Origin: Chthoniobacterales bacterium
Lineage (GTDB): Bacteria > Verrucomicrobiota > Verrucomicrobiia > Chthoniobacterales > UBA10450
Length of the DNA: 64,000 nt
Direction: 5' to 3'
Assembly (NCBI GenBank): GCA_035274845.1
Contig: DATENU010000009.1
Span: 342,442 to 406,441, forward strand
Positions 16,883 through 26,600 of this stretch are shown piece after piece (positions within the stretch are counted from its first letter, which is position 1; each line of letters begins with the position of its first letter). The position numbers and the translations under genes were made by a program. The notes beneath the pieces are model-generated. The model did no database searches and was not told the DNA's origin. It saw nothing but the letters and a program-made list of their open reading frames with translations.

Positions 16883-17287
16883 ATGAGCGCCACCGCCCCG
16901 CCCTTTGAGATGCCGATGGCGGTGCAACCGGCCGACATCGACCAGCAGAACCACGTCAACAATACCGTTTACGTGCGCTGGATCCAGGAAGCGGCGACCG
17001 CGCATTGGAACGCCACTGCGCCCATGCCGGCGCACGATGAGATCGGCTGGGTCGTCCTTCGTCACGAGATCGATTACAAAGCCCCGGTTTCTCTCCGAGA
17101 CGAGATCCTGCTTCGCACCTGGGTTGGGAAAGCGACGCGGGTGACTTTCGAGCGTTTCGTTGAAGTTCTGCGAAAGAGCGACCGCAAAGTTCTGGCCCAG
17201 GCGCGGACTCTGTGGGTCCCGATCGATCCGAAAAGCGCCCGGCCGATTCGCGTCCCCGCGGAAGTTCGCGAGCGCTTTTCGATCTGA
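16883..17287 (+). CDS. acyl-CoA thioesterase (hotdog fold, 4-hydroxybenzoyl-CoA thioesterase type)
   Basis: A 134-residue hotdog-fold thioesterase that would hydrolyse acyl-CoA or acyl-carrier thioesters in the cytoplasm. The catalytic signature PADIDQQNHVNNTVYVRWIQ is the family Asp-x-Asn-x-His-Val-Asn-Asn motif; the later strands (IDYKAPVSLRDEILLRTWVG, TRVTFERFVEVLR) complete the fold. The start at MSATAPPFEM was chosen because the upstream in-frame ATG at 16805 lies in the terminator hairpin of the previous gene. Length is right for the YbgC/FcbC family. Confidence 0.9.
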   Translation: MSATAPPFEMPMAVQPADIDQQNHVNNTVYVRWIQEAATAHWNATAPMPAHDEIGWVVLRHEIDYKAPVSLRDEILLRTWVGKATRVTFERFVEVLRKSDRKVLAQARTLWVPIDPKSARPIRVPAEVRERFSI

Positions 17288-17376
17288 ACCTCGTCTCGAG
17301 AGAATCTGCTTCGCTTTGATCCTTCGGCGCACGCGCCTTGTGTTTCGCGCTGCCTTGAGTTGCGGCGATCGGAAAC

Positions 17377-18030
17377 CTACAGACGCCCGAGGATGTGTTG
17401 CGCGAGAATCTTCGATTTCCTGGTCTTATCGGCCTGGTCGCCGGCGCCGCCCACGCTGATTCGAATGAAGCTGTTCCCTTTCAGGACATACAAGGCGCCG
17501 CCGACCCGGTTCCCGGTCCAGAACGCCTCGTCTCCAATTCCTTCGATTTTCTCCGGCTCCTTCTCCCCTTCTTCTCGTTCTTCCTTTTTCGCAGAACGTT
17601 CTTCCTTCTCCTCAGAAGCCTTCTCCCGATGGAACATTTCCTTCCAGCTTTCCTCGGGGTCGCGCGCGCCGGGCCCGTCGGCCTTTTTGGTAAGGGTAAC
17701 GACGATTGAGTTCACGGCCTGCGGCAGCTGGAAATAACACTGGGAAACAGAAAGTCCGAGACCGGTTTTCCCGCTCTTGATGCTTTCCTTGAACGGTTCT
17801 CCCTGGACCGCCTGGACTTCCTCCTTTGTCAGCAGCGTGCAGGCATCGGTGCCGGTGAATGCCTCGGTTTTTGCGGGAACCGTGGATACTTGCGTGGTTT
17901 TTGAGTTCGCTGTGGGTTGCGGGCTGGCGGCGGCCGAATCGGCCTTTTCGGATTTCGAGCAGCCCGCCAGAAGCGCAACGGCGCAGAGAGAGAGCAGAAA
18001 CGGAAGCTGCTGCCGGATTCTGCCTCTCAT
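17377..18030 (-). CDS. lipoprotein with highly charged insertion, unknown function
   Basis: A 217-residue product beginning MRGRIRQQLPFLLSLC and reaching a lipobox LLAGC, so it should be a lipid-anchored periplasmic protein. A Ser/Ala/Thr-rich linker precedes a compact domain (TGTDACTLLTKEEVQAVQG, SQCYFQLPQAVNSIVVTLT) interrupted by a Glu/Lys-rich run of about 40 residues (EKASEEKEERSAKKEERE) before the final strands (GDEAFWTGNRVGGALYVLKG). The domain resembles DUF3558-type lipoproteins in pattern only. It is the last gene of the polyphosphate operon, 23 bases after ppgK. Confidence 0.8.
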   Translation of the reverse strand: MRGRIRQQLPFLLSLCAVALLAGCSKSEKADSAAASPQPTANSKTTQVSTVPAKTEAFTGTDACTLLTKEEVQAVQGEPFKESIKSGKTGLGLSVSQCYFQLPQAVNSIVVTLTKKADGPGARDPEESWKEMFHREKASEEKEERSAKKEEREEGEKEPEKIEGIGDEAFWTGNRVGGALYVLKGNSFIRISVGGAGDQADKTRKSKILAQHILGRL

Positions 18031-18053
18031 CGGGTTAAAGCACATGCAGTTGC

Positions 18054-18740
18054 CTAAATCACATTCCATTTCGGACGGCGGGTGCGGGGATCGGTTTCCC
18101 ACATCCGGCAGCCGCCCGTGAACGCATTGCGATTGTGCCCCGGCTCGATTCCCTCGGGCAACTTGTTGAATTGCTTGGCGTTTCCGCCGCCCAGGACAAT
18201 GTAATCCGCAATAAAGGAGAGCTTGAGTTGGCTGAGGCAAAAGAGAACGTGTCGCATCCATTCCTTTTTTCCCAGGCGTTCGAGGCCGGGCTTGCCCAGA
18301 TATTCTTCGATGATCCCGCCTTCGTAAGGCAGGTCGCCCAGCTCCAGCGGCAGAAGGTTCTTTGGCCAGATCAGGGCTGAACCCAAGCCCGTCCCCAGGC
18401 CCAGAAAAAGCATCCGGCCACCGCGATAACTTCCCAGCGCCTGCATCGCGGCGTCGTTGATCACCCGGGTTGGTTTGCCTAACGATTTGCTGAAGTTCCA
18501 GCCGACCCAGCCGCGCGCGAGATGCTTCGGATTCTTCATGATCCGCCCTTTGGAGACCGGCGCGGGAAAACCGATCGAGATGGCGTCATATTTCCAACCT
18601 TCCGCTGTTTTTTTCACCTGGGAGATCAGCTGTTTCGGCGAAAGCCTGGTGCCGGAATCAAATTTGCGCTTCTCTCCCCGGGAAATCATGAGTTTCACGT
18701 GGGTGCCCCCGATGTCGATGACGAGAATCCTTTTTTTCAT
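18054..18740 (-). CDS. ppgK: polyphosphate-type glucokinase (ROK family)
   Basis: A 228-residue ROK-family sugar kinase. The phosphate-binding motif VIDIGGTHVKL is at the N-terminus, a NDAAMQALGSYRGG motif follows, and FLGLGTGLGSALIWP is the glycine-rich nucleotide/phosphate loop; ADYIVLGGGNAKQF closes the fold. Length and motif wording match bacterial polyphosphate glucokinases, which phosphorylate glucose using polyphosphate. The ATG overlaps the stop of ppk1 (ATGA), so polyphosphate synthesis and use are coupled. ATP use cannot be ruled out. The zinc-binding cysteines of typical ROK regulators are absent. Confidence 0.85.
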   Translation of the reverse strand: MKKRILVIDIGGTHVKLMISRGEKRKFDSGTRLSPKQLISQVKKTAEGWKYDAISIGFPAPVSKGRIMKNPKHLARGWVGWNFSKSLGKPTRVINDAAMQALGSYRGGRMLFLGLGTGLGSALIWPKNLLPLELGDLPYEGGIIEEYLGKPGLERLGKKEWMRHVLFCLSQLKLSFIADYIVLGGGNAKQFNKLPEGIEPGHNRNAFTGGCRMWETDPRTRRPKWNVI

Positions 18741-20962
18741 GAAGCTTGTTTTCGCTCGAGGGTGATGGGGGTGAGTTTTACCACCGGCGCTTTTTGCGAT
18801 TCGGCCAGCTTGCGCGCCTGGCCGCGCGATCGTTCGCGGAAGTGCAGCTGGGCCTGCGAGCGCGGCGCTCCTTCTTCCGGCTTGAGACGCACATAAGAGC
18901 CGTCTGCCTGGAGCTCGCGCGCTTTGATGTGGTCGTTGAGAAAACGCGGGAGCACCTCCTTGATGATCTCGTCGCGAAGGGCCGGGTCTTCGATCGGGAA
19001 TGCAATCTCTACGCGCCGGACAAAGTTTCGCGGCATCCAATCCGCACTCGCCAGGTAGACCTCCGGGTTGCCAGCGTTCTCGAAATAATAAATGCGGCTG
19101 TGCTCGAGGAAGCGGCCCACAATGCTGATGACGCGAATGTTTTCGCTCAGGTTCGGCATTTTCGGCCGGAGGCAACAAATGCCGCGGACGATCAGATCGA
19201 TCTTCACCCCGGCACAGGAGGCCTCGTAAAGTTTTTCGATGATGTGCTGGTCGACCAGCGAATTCAATTTTACGACAATGCGGCTGCTCTTGCCGGCCAG
19301 CGCGTTGTCGCGTTCCCGTTCGATTTTCTCGATGACGCGCTTGCTCAGGTCGAAGGGCGCCACCAGCAATTTTTCCGAGCCCGGGTACCCGGCCAGTCCA
19401 GTCAGGGTGTTGAAGACAATCGCAACTTCCTCGGTGATTTTTGGGTTGGTCGTGAACAGGCTGAAGTCGGTATAAATGCGCGCGGTGCGGGAGTGGTAGT
19501 TCCCCGTGCCGAGATGCACGTATTGACGGAGCCGGTCGGTATCACGCCGGAGGATGAGAAGCGCTTTGCAATGCGTCTTCAAGCCGACCACGCCATAGAC
19601 GACGTGGGCGCCGGATTCTTCAAGGCGCCGGGCCCACTGGATGTTGGCGGCTTCATCGAAACGCGCGCGCAATTCCACCAAAGCCGTGACCTGTTTGCCC
19701 GCGCTGGCCGCCTGGATTAACGCCTCCACCACGGGCGAATCGCCGCTCGTCCGGTAAAGCGTCATCTTGATCGCGAGCACGAGCGGATCTTCCGCGGCGC
19801 TCTCGATGAATTCGACCACCGGATCGAAGCTTTCGTATGGATGGTGGAGAAGCACGTCCTGCTTGCGCATCACCTCAAAAATATTGGCGTGCGGCGGCAG
19901 GGCCGGATCGCGGGCCGGTTGGAAGACGCGGTCCTTTAGCTTGGCGAAGGCATCATTGGCAACGAGGGGCGCGAGGTGCGTCATCGAGAGCGGCCCATCG
20001 ACTTTGTACAAATCCATCTCGCCGAGATCGAAAAATTCGAGGAGAAGCTCCCGAAAATCCTTCGGGCAATCGGCTTCCACTTCAAGGCGGACGGCATCGC
20101 CCCGGCTGGAACGCCGGAGTTCCTGCTCGATGCTCCGGAGAAGATTGTCCGCTTCTTCCTCATCGATGTAGAGGTCGCTGTTCCGCGTCACGCGAAAGGC
20201 GTGAGCGCCATCCAGAAGCAGGCGAGGAAAGAGGTCGGCGATGTGATGCTTGATCAGCGAGGAGAGATAAATGTAATCCCACGGCTCGTCCTCTCCTTTG
20301 CCGCGGGGCATCAGGATGAGCCTGGGCAGAACGCGCGGTACCTGGACGATGGCATGGAGCAATTCGCCGCCCTTCTCGGTGCGCGCGCGCACCAGCAGGT
20401 TATGGCTCTTGTTCAGCAACTGCGGGAAGGGATGGCTGGCATCGACCGCGAGCGGCGTCAGGAGCGGGAAAACTTCCTCCCGGAAATAACGCTGCGCCCA
20501 GGCCGTGCGTTTCGCATTCAGGTTATTGATGTCATGGACGCGGATGCCGTTCTTCGCCAGGGCTGGCGCAATGTCCTCTTTCCAGAGCGAATACTCCGCG
20601 GCCACCATTTCTCGAGCGGTGCGCTGGATGGCGTTGAAGATTTCCGTCGGGCTCAATCCGTCGGGGCCGACGTCGCTCGTCTCGCTTTCGATCTGCTGCT
20701 TGATCCCGGCGACGCGAATCTCGAAAAACTCGTCCAGGTTCGAGCTAAAGATGGTGAGGAATTTGACCCGCTCGATGAGAGGTTGGGTTGGGTCCTGCGC
20801 TTCTTCGAGGACGCGCCGGTTAAATTCGAGCCAGCTGAGCTCGCGATTGATGAAATTTTCCGGCGCGGAAAAGCGAGAGTGCTGGCCGTTCTCAGACGCG
20901 CCCGGCAGCTCAACAATGTTCGACGGCTCTTCCGGCGTCGAAGATTCCGTTTTCGCCTGCAT
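18737..20962 (-). CDS. ppk1: polyphosphate kinase 1
   Basis: A 741-residue PPK1, the membrane-associated enzyme that polymerises the terminal phosphate of ATP into polyphosphate. The N-terminal domain is ENFINRELSWLEFNRRVLEEA and SSNLDEFFEIRVAGIKQQ. Two phospholipase-D-like catalytic halves follow. The autophosphorylated histidine is in YGVVGLKTHCKALLILRR, and YVHLGTGNYHSRTARIYTD and SIVGRFLEHSRIYYF are further conserved blocks. Full length for the family. It overlaps ppgK by 4 bases and follows the PATAN regulator gene by 17 bases. Confidence 0.96.
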   Translation of the reverse strand: MQAKTESSTPEEPSNIVELPGASENGQHSRFSAPENFINRELSWLEFNRRVLEEAQDPTQPLIERVKFLTIFSSNLDEFFEIRVAGIKQQIESETSDVGPDGLSPTEIFNAIQRTAREMVAAEYSLWKEDIAPALAKNGIRVHDINNLNAKRTAWAQRYFREEVFPLLTPLAVDASHPFPQLLNKSHNLLVRARTEKGGELLHAIVQVPRVLPRLILMPRGKGEDEPWDYIYLSSLIKHHIADLFPRLLLDGAHAFRVTRNSDLYIDEEEADNLLRSIEQELRRSSRGDAVRLEVEADCPKDFRELLLEFFDLGEMDLYKVDGPLSMTHLAPLVANDAFAKLKDRVFQPARDPALPPHANIFEVMRKQDVLLHHPYESFDPVVEFIESAAEDPLVLAIKMTLYRTSGDSPVVEALIQAASAGKQVTALVELRARFDEAANIQWARRLEESGAHVVYGVVGLKTHCKALLILRRDTDRLRQYVHLGTGNYHSRTARIYTDFSLFTTNPKITEEVAIVFNTLTGLAGYPGSEKLLVAPFDLSKRVIEKIERERDNALAGKSSRIVVKLNSLVDQHIIEKLYEASCAGVKIDLIVRGICCLRPKMPNLSENIRVISIVGRFLEHSRIYYFENAGNPEVYLASADWMPRNFVRRVEIAFPIEDPALRDEIIKEVLPRFLNDHIKARELQADGSYVRLKPEEGAPRSQAQLHFRERSRGQARKLAESQKAPVVKLTPITLERKQAS

Positions 20963-20979
20963 CCCTCACCCGCCGCGTT

Positions 20980-23367
20980 CTATTCGCCAAAGCCGAGCTT
21001 TTGGAAGAAGCCGCGTTTTTCTTGTTTCCCGTCCGCGACCGCCGGGGGCCAGCATTCCACGATCTCGAGGGCGAGGAAGCGAAACAGGGTGAGCCGCGCA
21101 AATTTGAAATCCAGCCGAAGATTTTTCGCGATCTGGGCAACAGAACGAACGCCGTTGAATTGCGAGGCGAACTGCGCTTCGGCGACCGTGAGACGGAGCT
21201 TTTGGACCCGATCGTACCCGTCCCGGGTGTAAGCCGGGATGGAGCCCGACTCGATCTCCTTGGTGGATCCAAGCTCTTGAAATTGGATGCAACGCAAGGT
21301 CGTCAGCATCCAGTGGTCAATATCGGGTTCGCCCGGCACGTCGTTGCAATAATCCGGCAGCGTTTCGCTTTGTTCGAAGACGAAGCGGACTCTTTTCGCC
21401 GTCCAAAGCTGCGCGAAAAGTTTCTGGCCGTAATGCTGGACCAATTGCACCGCCGGCTCGCGCAGGATCTGTCCCTGGCTGGCCAGAGTCAGAAAGAGTG
21501 GGCAACCCGATTCCCTTTGTTCCGCGCGGCCTTGTTCGGTTTGTTCTGCGTCCACATTGACGAGCGTGATCGGCGCTTCCGGGCAATAGAGGGCCGGATC
21601 GCGGGTGGTAACGAGAATGATCTCGCCCTCTTTGGCGAGCAGATCGACGGTCGCTTTGTTCCAGAAGGAACGAAGCGTTCCGGTAAGCTTTTCCTTCCCG
21701 ATTGTGTGGAGCGCGCCGTTTAGCGAAAAAAAGCTGGTGTCGCCGGAAAAGAAGGCGCCGTTGACCGGCAGTGGTTCTTCGGTCTCGGCCGCCGTTACGG
21801 GCTGCGCGACCGGCGCTTCAAACCCCCCGAGGGCGGCGGCAGGCTGGGCGGCCGGAAAGGTGGATGAGGAGGAGACTGGTGCGCTCCACCAGGCGTCGCT
21901 GGTTGCTCCCGCAGCCGAGGCGATTCCGGCCGTCTCGGCAGCTTCAGTTGGCGCGGGAGAAACGGCTTCGCTGGCGGGCAAAATGGTTTCGGTTGCCGGT
22001 GGAACGGCTTCGCTTGGGGTTGAAATGTTTTCGGTGGGTTCGGGCCAGGCCGGCTCGTTTGCGGCGACGGGCTCCGGCGCCGGTTGTGACCAGACGGGCT
22101 CCGTCCAGGCTGGCGCTTCGTTTGCCAGTGGCGTCGGTTGGTCCCAGATCGGGGCTGGTTCCGCCGCGGCGGGAAACTGTTCTTCGGCGGCCGGCTTGAT
22201 CTCCGGCTCTGCTGGCTCGCTCGTCTGCTTGGGCATGTAATTTTCCACCGTTTTTATTAACAGATCAGATGTGAACGGTTTGTTCAACGATCCGATCACA
22301 CTGGCGCTCTTAATTTGCTCCGGTTGAAGGTCTGTTCCGAAACCCGACATGTAAACGATCGGCACTTTTGCGGTCACCGGATCCTGCCCGAGCCGCTCGC
22401 AGACTTCGTCACCTTTCATGTCGGGCAAAATGTAGTCGAGCAGGATCAAATCGGGCGCATCGCTCGCGGCGGAGGAGAGCCCTTCTTGCGCCGTGGCCGC
22501 GGTCGTGACCTGATAATTTGCTTCCGCCAATATCTCTTTCACGAAACTGAGGAGCATCAGGCTGTCGTCGATAACGAGCACTTTCCGACCGCCCGAGGCG
22601 GACGCGGAAGTCGCCGCAGTTTCAGTTCCGCGCGTTTCGTCCATTTTCCGTACGGCCTCCATCAGGAGAATTTGCCAGTCGAGATCAATCGTGCGCGGGC
22701 TTGTGCCAGCGCCGGAGACTTCGGAAATCTGGCCGCCCTTCCAGTTCACAATTTCATTAAAGGCGGCGATTCCCTCCTTGCCGGGAGCGGTGGCGTGACG
22801 CACCTGGCCGCTTTCGAAATAAACTCGCGCTTTTTCACCCTGAGGTCCGGTGAATTGCAGGGCCGCCGAGGAACCGCTCATGCATTTGAGCTGAATGATG
22901 TCGGCGAGGTGGAGATCGCTTAGCGTCCCTTGAAATTTTTCGCTCTCCGGTGTGCTCGCAGGCGAAAGGAGCGCCTGGACCAGATCGACGAAATCGCCGT
23001 GTGGGAACGGCTTTTCCAGAAAGTGGATGGCGCCGAGCCCAGCCGCTTGTTCGCGATGGGTGGCGAAATGGGTCCCGGTGAGAACGATAGCGCGAGCGTT
23101 CGGATGGCTCGTTCGCAGGTCGTAAAGGAATTCCTGGCCGACATCGGGAACGGCGTCGGCGTCGAGCACAAAGAGGTCCGGCTTGGCCCGCAGGATCAGG
23201 TCCTGGGCCTGTTCCAAAGTCGCCTCGAAATCGGCCTGGGCGGAAGGCGCGGCTTCCTGGAGCGCCGCGCGGATTTTCTCCGCGAGCTCGAGGTCGGGTT
23301 CGAGGATAAGAATGCGTCCGCCGTGTTCAGCGGCAGTCGAGGAATGGGTCGGCGTCGTTTCGTTCAC
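20980..23367 (-). CDS. double-receiver PATAN (DUF4388) regulator with Pro/Ala-rich linker
   Basis: A 795-residue protein with, in order: a receiver domain (ILILEPDLELAEKIRAAL, FVLDADAVPDVG), a PATAN/DUF4388 domain (FQGTLSDLHLADIIQLKCM, ARVYFESGQVRHATAPGKEG), a second canonical receiver (KVLVIDDSLMLLSFVKEIL, LILLDYILPDMKGDEVC, SLNKPFTSD), a Pro/Ala/Glu-rich linker of about 170 residues, and a C-terminal second PATAN-like region ending near the stop. PATAN domains are protein-interaction modules in two-component and motility regulation. The first receiver is less canonical (one acidic pair missing). It precedes ppk1, so it may control polyphosphate output; that is inference. Confidence 0.82.
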   Translation of the reverse strand: MNETTPTHSSTAAEHGGRILILEPDLELAEKIRAALQEAAPSAQADFEATLEQAQDLILRAKPDLFVLDADAVPDVGQEFLYDLRTSHPNARAIVLTGTHFATHREQAAGLGAIHFLEKPFPHGDFVDLVQALLSPASTPESEKFQGTLSDLHLADIIQLKCMSGSSAALQFTGPQGEKARVYFESGQVRHATAPGKEGIAAFNEIVNWKGGQISEVSGAGTSPRTIDLDWQILLMEAVRKMDETRGTETAATSASASGGRKVLVIDDSLMLLSFVKEILAEANYQVTTAATAQEGLSSAASDAPDLILLDYILPDMKGDEVCERLGQDPVTAKVPIVYMSGFGTDLQPEQIKSASVIGSLNKPFTSDLLIKTVENYMPKQTSEPAEPEIKPAAEEQFPAAAEPAPIWDQPTPLANEAPAWTEPVWSQPAPEPVAANEPAWPEPTENISTPSEAVPPATETILPASEAVSPAPTEAAETAGIASAAGATSDAWWSAPVSSSSTFPAAQPAAALGGFEAPVAQPVTAAETEEPLPVNGAFFSGDTSFFSLNGALHTIGKEKLTGTLRSFWNKATVDLLAKEGEIILVTTRDPALYCPEAPITLVNVDAEQTEQGRAEQRESGCPLFLTLASQGQILREPAVQLVQHYGQKLFAQLWTAKRVRFVFEQSETLPDYCNDVPGEPDIDHWMLTTLRCIQFQELGSTKEIESGSIPAYTRDGYDRVQKLRLTVAEAQFASQFNGVRSVAQIAKNLRLDFKFARLTLFRFLALEIVECWPPAVADGKQEKRGFFQKLGFGE

Positions 23368-23567
23368 GATGGAGATTGGCGCGGGGCCAACGCCGGCTTC
23401 GACTCGGCGCCACCCCTAATTAGAGATGCCTGCTTCCGACAAAATGGAAAGCAGTTTTTCTTCCACGCAATTTTGGAGACCGCCTGCCCCTCAGGGCGTT
23501 ACGGAAAGAAGCGACCCTCGACCGGTGCGATGGAGCGCCGGCTCCAGCGGTCCTCAATGCGCCGGGG

Positions 23568-23684
23568 CTAGTGGACGCCGGCGGTGACGCCGTGGCCGCT
23601 ATCGGTCTTGACGCTGGTCGAGCAGCTGCTGAATGCGCCCAGAAGGACGATTGCCGTAATGAAAGAGAGTAGAATTGTTCGCAT
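23568..23684 (-). CDS. 38-residue lipoprotein, entericidin-like
   Basis: The product begins MRTILLSFITAIVLLGAFSS with the lipobox cysteine directly after, then 17 further residues (STSVKTDSGHGVTAGVH). A ribosome binding site AAGGA lies 8 bases before the ATG. Signal length, lipobox and the tiny Gly/Ser/Thr tail resemble entericidin-type lipoproteins, though sequence identity cannot be judged. The flanking 200 bases up to 23368 contain no other recognisable gene. Confidence 0.7.
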   Translation of the reverse strand: MRTILLSFITAIVLLGAFSSCSTSVKTDSGHGVTAGVH

Positions 23685-23753
23685 GATGGTTTCCTTATTT
23701 ACCCTCTAATTCGGAGCCCAAATGGGAAGTGGGTGTCTCTCAGCCCAAATCAC

Positions 23754-25067
23754 TTAGGAGCCAAAGCGTTGCGCCAACTCGCGGCGACTGACTTTGCCCC
23801 GCTCATTCACCGGAATCTCTTCGACGAAAAAGATCCGCTTCGGCACCTGCCAGCCGCTCAGCCGTCCCCGGCAAAAATCGAGCAAATCCGTTTCCCGGAC
23901 GCCTTCGCTCGCCACCACACAGGCCGCGACCTCTTCGTTCCGCAGGGTTGAACCACGGCCGAAAACCACCGCGGCGCGGACTCCGGAAAAGTGCAACAGC
24001 TCCGCCTCTACTTCCGCGGGATTCACTTTTTTCCCGGCGACATTGATAACGTCCGAGATGCGTCCGACGATCCGGTAGCCGCTCTCGGTCCGGCTCAGGA
24101 GATCGTCGGGAACAAAGTAGCCACGGCCAAGTTTCTCCGGCTCCGGGTCCGGGAAATAGCCGTCACCGGCTGCCTGGCTTTGAACCCGGATTCGGCTGGC
24201 CGGTAATTCCGGTTCGATCACGTCCAGGTGGATACCTTCCATCGGCGTTCCGACAAAACCGGGTTCGAGCAAACTCGCCTCGCGGTCGTAACAAATGCCG
24301 CCGCACTCTGAAGAACCGTAGAAGGAATGGATCGAGCGGCCGAATTTGTCGCGGAACTTGTGCGCGATCTCCAGGGGCAACGGTGCGCCAGCCGAAATGC
24401 AAAGCCGCAGTTTGGGGAGCGGTGGCGCTTTCTCCAATTCGCAAAACGCCTGGTAGAAGATGGGCATGCCGGGGAAAACGGTCGCCCCCGTGCGCGCGAG
24501 ATCGTCCAGCACCGCGCGGGGCATCCGGTCGCGACTCAGCACCAGCGGGATGCCGAACACCAGGAGCGGCGTCACCAAATTGCTGAAGCCGTACGAATGC
24601 GAGAGCGGGATGACGGCGAAATTCACATCGTCGTCCGTCAGGCCCATCGTCTGGCAAATCTGGACGCAATCGGCCAGGAGCTGTTCGCTGCGGAAACGGA
24701 TCGCACGCGGCGCCGCCGTCGTGCCCGAAGTCAGTTTTAGTAATGCCGGCCGCTCTTGCGTCCATTCGCTCTCGCACATCTGGAGCGCGGCAGCGCGTTG
24801 CTCGGGCGTGATTGATTTTTCGAGCGGCAGCGCGATGCGGCGCAGCCGGAGGCAGGCGAGGAGAACCGAAGGCCAATCGGGGTGGTTTCCCTGGTCGATC
24901 GGGTAGACCTGGCCGGCCGCCGCGCTGATCTCGATTTCGAAAGATCCCGCTTTTTCCTCAATCTCGCGAAACGTGCGCGAAACCTCGCCGCTGGTGGCGA
25001 AAATGGCCGGCGCATCGCCCTTGCGGGCAACGGTTTCCTCCCAGGCGGCGAGCAAAACGTCTTTCAC
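23754..25067 (-). CDS. AMP-binding acyl-CoA synthetase/ligase
   Basis: A 437-residue adenylate-forming enzyme activating a carboxylic acid as acyl-AMP and thioester. The phosphate loop reads [14 protein letters not shown], a variant of the usual TSGTTGxPK; the A5-type motif is YGSSECGG, then [20 protein letters not shown] (A8 hinge) and the catalytic lysine near [13 protein letters not shown]. At 437 residues it is shorter than the usual 500-550, mainly in the N-terminal region. The substrate is unknown. It is divergent from rpmE, with about 90 bases between them. Confidence 0.9.
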   Translation of the reverse strand: MKDVLLAAWEETVARKGDAPAIFATSGEVSRTFREIEEKAGSFEIEISAAAGQVYPIDQGNHPDWPSVLLACLRLRRIALPLEKSITPEQRAAALQMCESEWTQERPALLKLTSGTTAAPRAIRFRSEQLLADCVQICQTMGLTDDDVNFAVIPLSHSYGFSNLVTPLLVFGIPLVLSRDRMPRAVLDDLARTGATVFPGMPIFYQAFCELEKAPPLPKLRLCISAGAPLPLEIAHKFRDKFGRSIHSFYGSSECGGICYDREASLLEPGFVGTPMEGIHLDVIEPELPASRIRVQSQAAGDGYFPDPEPEKLGRGYFVPDDLLSRTESGYRIVGRISDVINVAGKKVNPAEVEAELLHFSGVRAAVVFGRGSTLRNEEVAACVVASEGVRETDLLDFCRGRLSGWQVPKRIFFVEEIPVNERGKVSRRELAQRFGS

Positions 25068-25157
25068 GGGGTTACCTTGAGTGCGCTTGGGATGACGGCG
25101 ATTTCATCCCTTGCGCGCGAGCAGGAGCAGGCTACAGTTCGCCCCTCGTTTCCAAAC

Positions 25158-25385
25158 ATGAAAGCGGACATTCATCCAGAATATTTCGAGACCGACATCA
25201 TCTGCGCCTGCGGAGCTGTCTATCATACCCGCTCCACCAAGCGGGACATCAAAATCGGCATCTGCGCCGCCTGCCATCCGTTTTTCACCGGTGAACAGAA
25301 GTTCGTCGACACCGCCGGCCGCGTCGAGAAATTCGCGCGCCGTTACGGCGGAACCAAGGCCACTCGGGTTCCGAAGAAAGGTTAG
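25158..25385 (+). CDS. rpmE: 50S ribosomal protein L31
   Basis: A 75-residue L31 with [38 protein letters not shown] and the KFARRYGG tail. The cysteines in ICACG and CAACHP make it the zinc-binding (C+) form. The ATG was chosen because residues upstream are unlike L31. The protein sits on the large subunit near the 5S rRNA side and bridges to the small subunit. It precedes prfA on the same strand, an order seen in many bacteria. Confidence 0.96.
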   Translation: MKADIHPEYFETDIICACGAVYHTRSTKRDIKIGICAACHPFFTGEQKFVDTAGRVEKFARRYGGTKATRVPKKG

Positions 25386-25401
25386 CTGATCAGCGACCCC
25401 G

Positions 25402-25462
25402 CTGTAGCCGCCTCGCTCGGTCGAGGCGCCTCGCGGAACGGCGACTGAGCGCCGTGGCTACG
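25402..25462. repeat. imperfect inverted repeat (REP-like)
   Basis: CTGTAGCCGCCTCGCTCGGTC on the left and the complement of GACTGAGCGCCGTGGCTACGG on the right pair over about 21 bases with several mismatches. It lies between rpmE and prfA. The left arm starts like the perfect 26-base inverted repeat at 49040-49112, so the two probably belong to one repeat family. Confidence 0.65.
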
Positions 25463-25472
25463 GAGAAGACCC

Positions 25473-26552
25473 ATGGACTTTGATTCCCTGATTGCCCGTA
25501 AGCGCGAGCGGTTTGAGCAGCTCGAACGCGAGATCGCCGCCCCAGCCCTTTTCGAAAACCGAAAACGCGCGAGCGAAATCATGCGGGAACATTCCAGCGT
25601 GAAACAATTGCTCGCGCTCTGGAACGACCTCGAAATCGCGCGCGAGCAGCTGGACCAGAACCGCGAGCTGGCAGCTTCAAACGATGTCGAGATCGCCGCC
25701 ATGGCGGAGGATGAAATTCCCGATCTCGAGAAACGAGTCGCGGATCTCGAGCGTGAATTTCAGATCGCCCTGCTTCCGCCGGACGAAAATGAAAATCGCG
25801 ACGCGATCGTGGAAATCCGGGCCGGCACCGGCGGAAGCGAAGCCGCCATCTTCGCCGCCGATCTTTATCGGATGTACAATCGCTACGCGGAATCGGCGGG
25901 ACTCAAAGTGGAAGACCTGGAATCCAGCCCATCTGAGCTGGGAGGATTAAAAGAATCAATCTTCAGAGTTTCTGGCGAAAGCGTGTTCAAGACTTTGCGT
26001 TTTGAAAGCGGCGTCCACCGGGTCCAGCGCGTTCCCGCCACCGAAGCCCAGGGCCGCATCCACACCTCCACCGCGACCGTCGCCGTGCTTCCCGAAGCCG
26101 AGGAAGTCGATATTGAATTGAAGCCCGAGGATCTGCGGATCGAAGTTTGCCGCGCGGGAGGTCCTGGCGGCCAGGGCGTGAACACCACCGACTCCGCGGT
26201 CCAGGTCCTGCACATTCCCACGGGCCGGATTGTGCGTTGCCAGGATGGCCGCAGCCAGCAGAAGAACAAGGAGAAGGCGCTCAAGATCATGCGCGCCCGT
26301 TTGCTCGAGGACAAGCGGCGGGAAGAAGAGGAAAAATATTCCGCCCATCGCCGAAACCAGATTGGCTCCGGTGGCCGGGAAGAAAAGATCCGGACCTACA
26401 ACTACGCCCAGAACCGGGTCACCGATCATCGGATCGGACTGACTCTCTATAATCTCGACCGGTTCATGGAAGGCGACTTGGAGGAGATGATCAAATCGCT
26501 CCAAACCGCCGATCTCCAGGAGCGGCTCAAGGAATCAGCGGTCGCAACCTGA
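25473..26552 (+). CDS. prfA: peptide chain release factor 1
   Basis: A 359-residue class I release factor recognising UAA and UAG. The GGQ peptidyl-hydrolysis motif (Gly232-Gly233-Gln234 in [15 protein letters not shown]) is present, and the PAT tripeptide in [15 protein letters not shown] marks RF1 rather than RF2. Full length, with the expected conserved C-terminal [23 protein letters not shown] block. In most bacteria prmC follows directly, because PrmC methylates the GGQ glutamine; here a small-gene pair and a partial prmC copy lie between. Confidence 0.98.
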   Translation: MDFDSLIARKRERFEQLEREIAAPALFENRKRASEIMREHSSVKQLLALWNDLEIAREQLDQNRELAASNDVEIAAMAEDEIPDLEKRVADLEREFQIALLPPDENENRDAIVEIRAGTGGSEAAIFAADLYRMYNRYAESAGLKVEDLESSPSELGGLKESIFRVSGESVFKTLRFESGVHRVQRVPATEAQGRIHTSTATVAVLPEAEEVDIELKPEDLRIEVCRAGGPGGQGVNTTDSAVQVLHIPTGRIVRCQDGRSQQKNKEKALKIMRARLLEDKRREEEEKYSAHRRNQIGSGGREEKIRTYNYAQNRVTDHRIGLTLYNLDRFMEGDLEEMIKSLQTADLQERLKESAVAT

Positions 26553-26600
26553 CAATCGACCTCGCCGACAGACGAGCGCTCTGATAAGATGGGAATCGCA

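Noticed and set aside
18746..21232. Two long plus-strand frames (324 and 418 residues)
   Set aside because: Both are antisense to ppk1, a full-length recognised gene.
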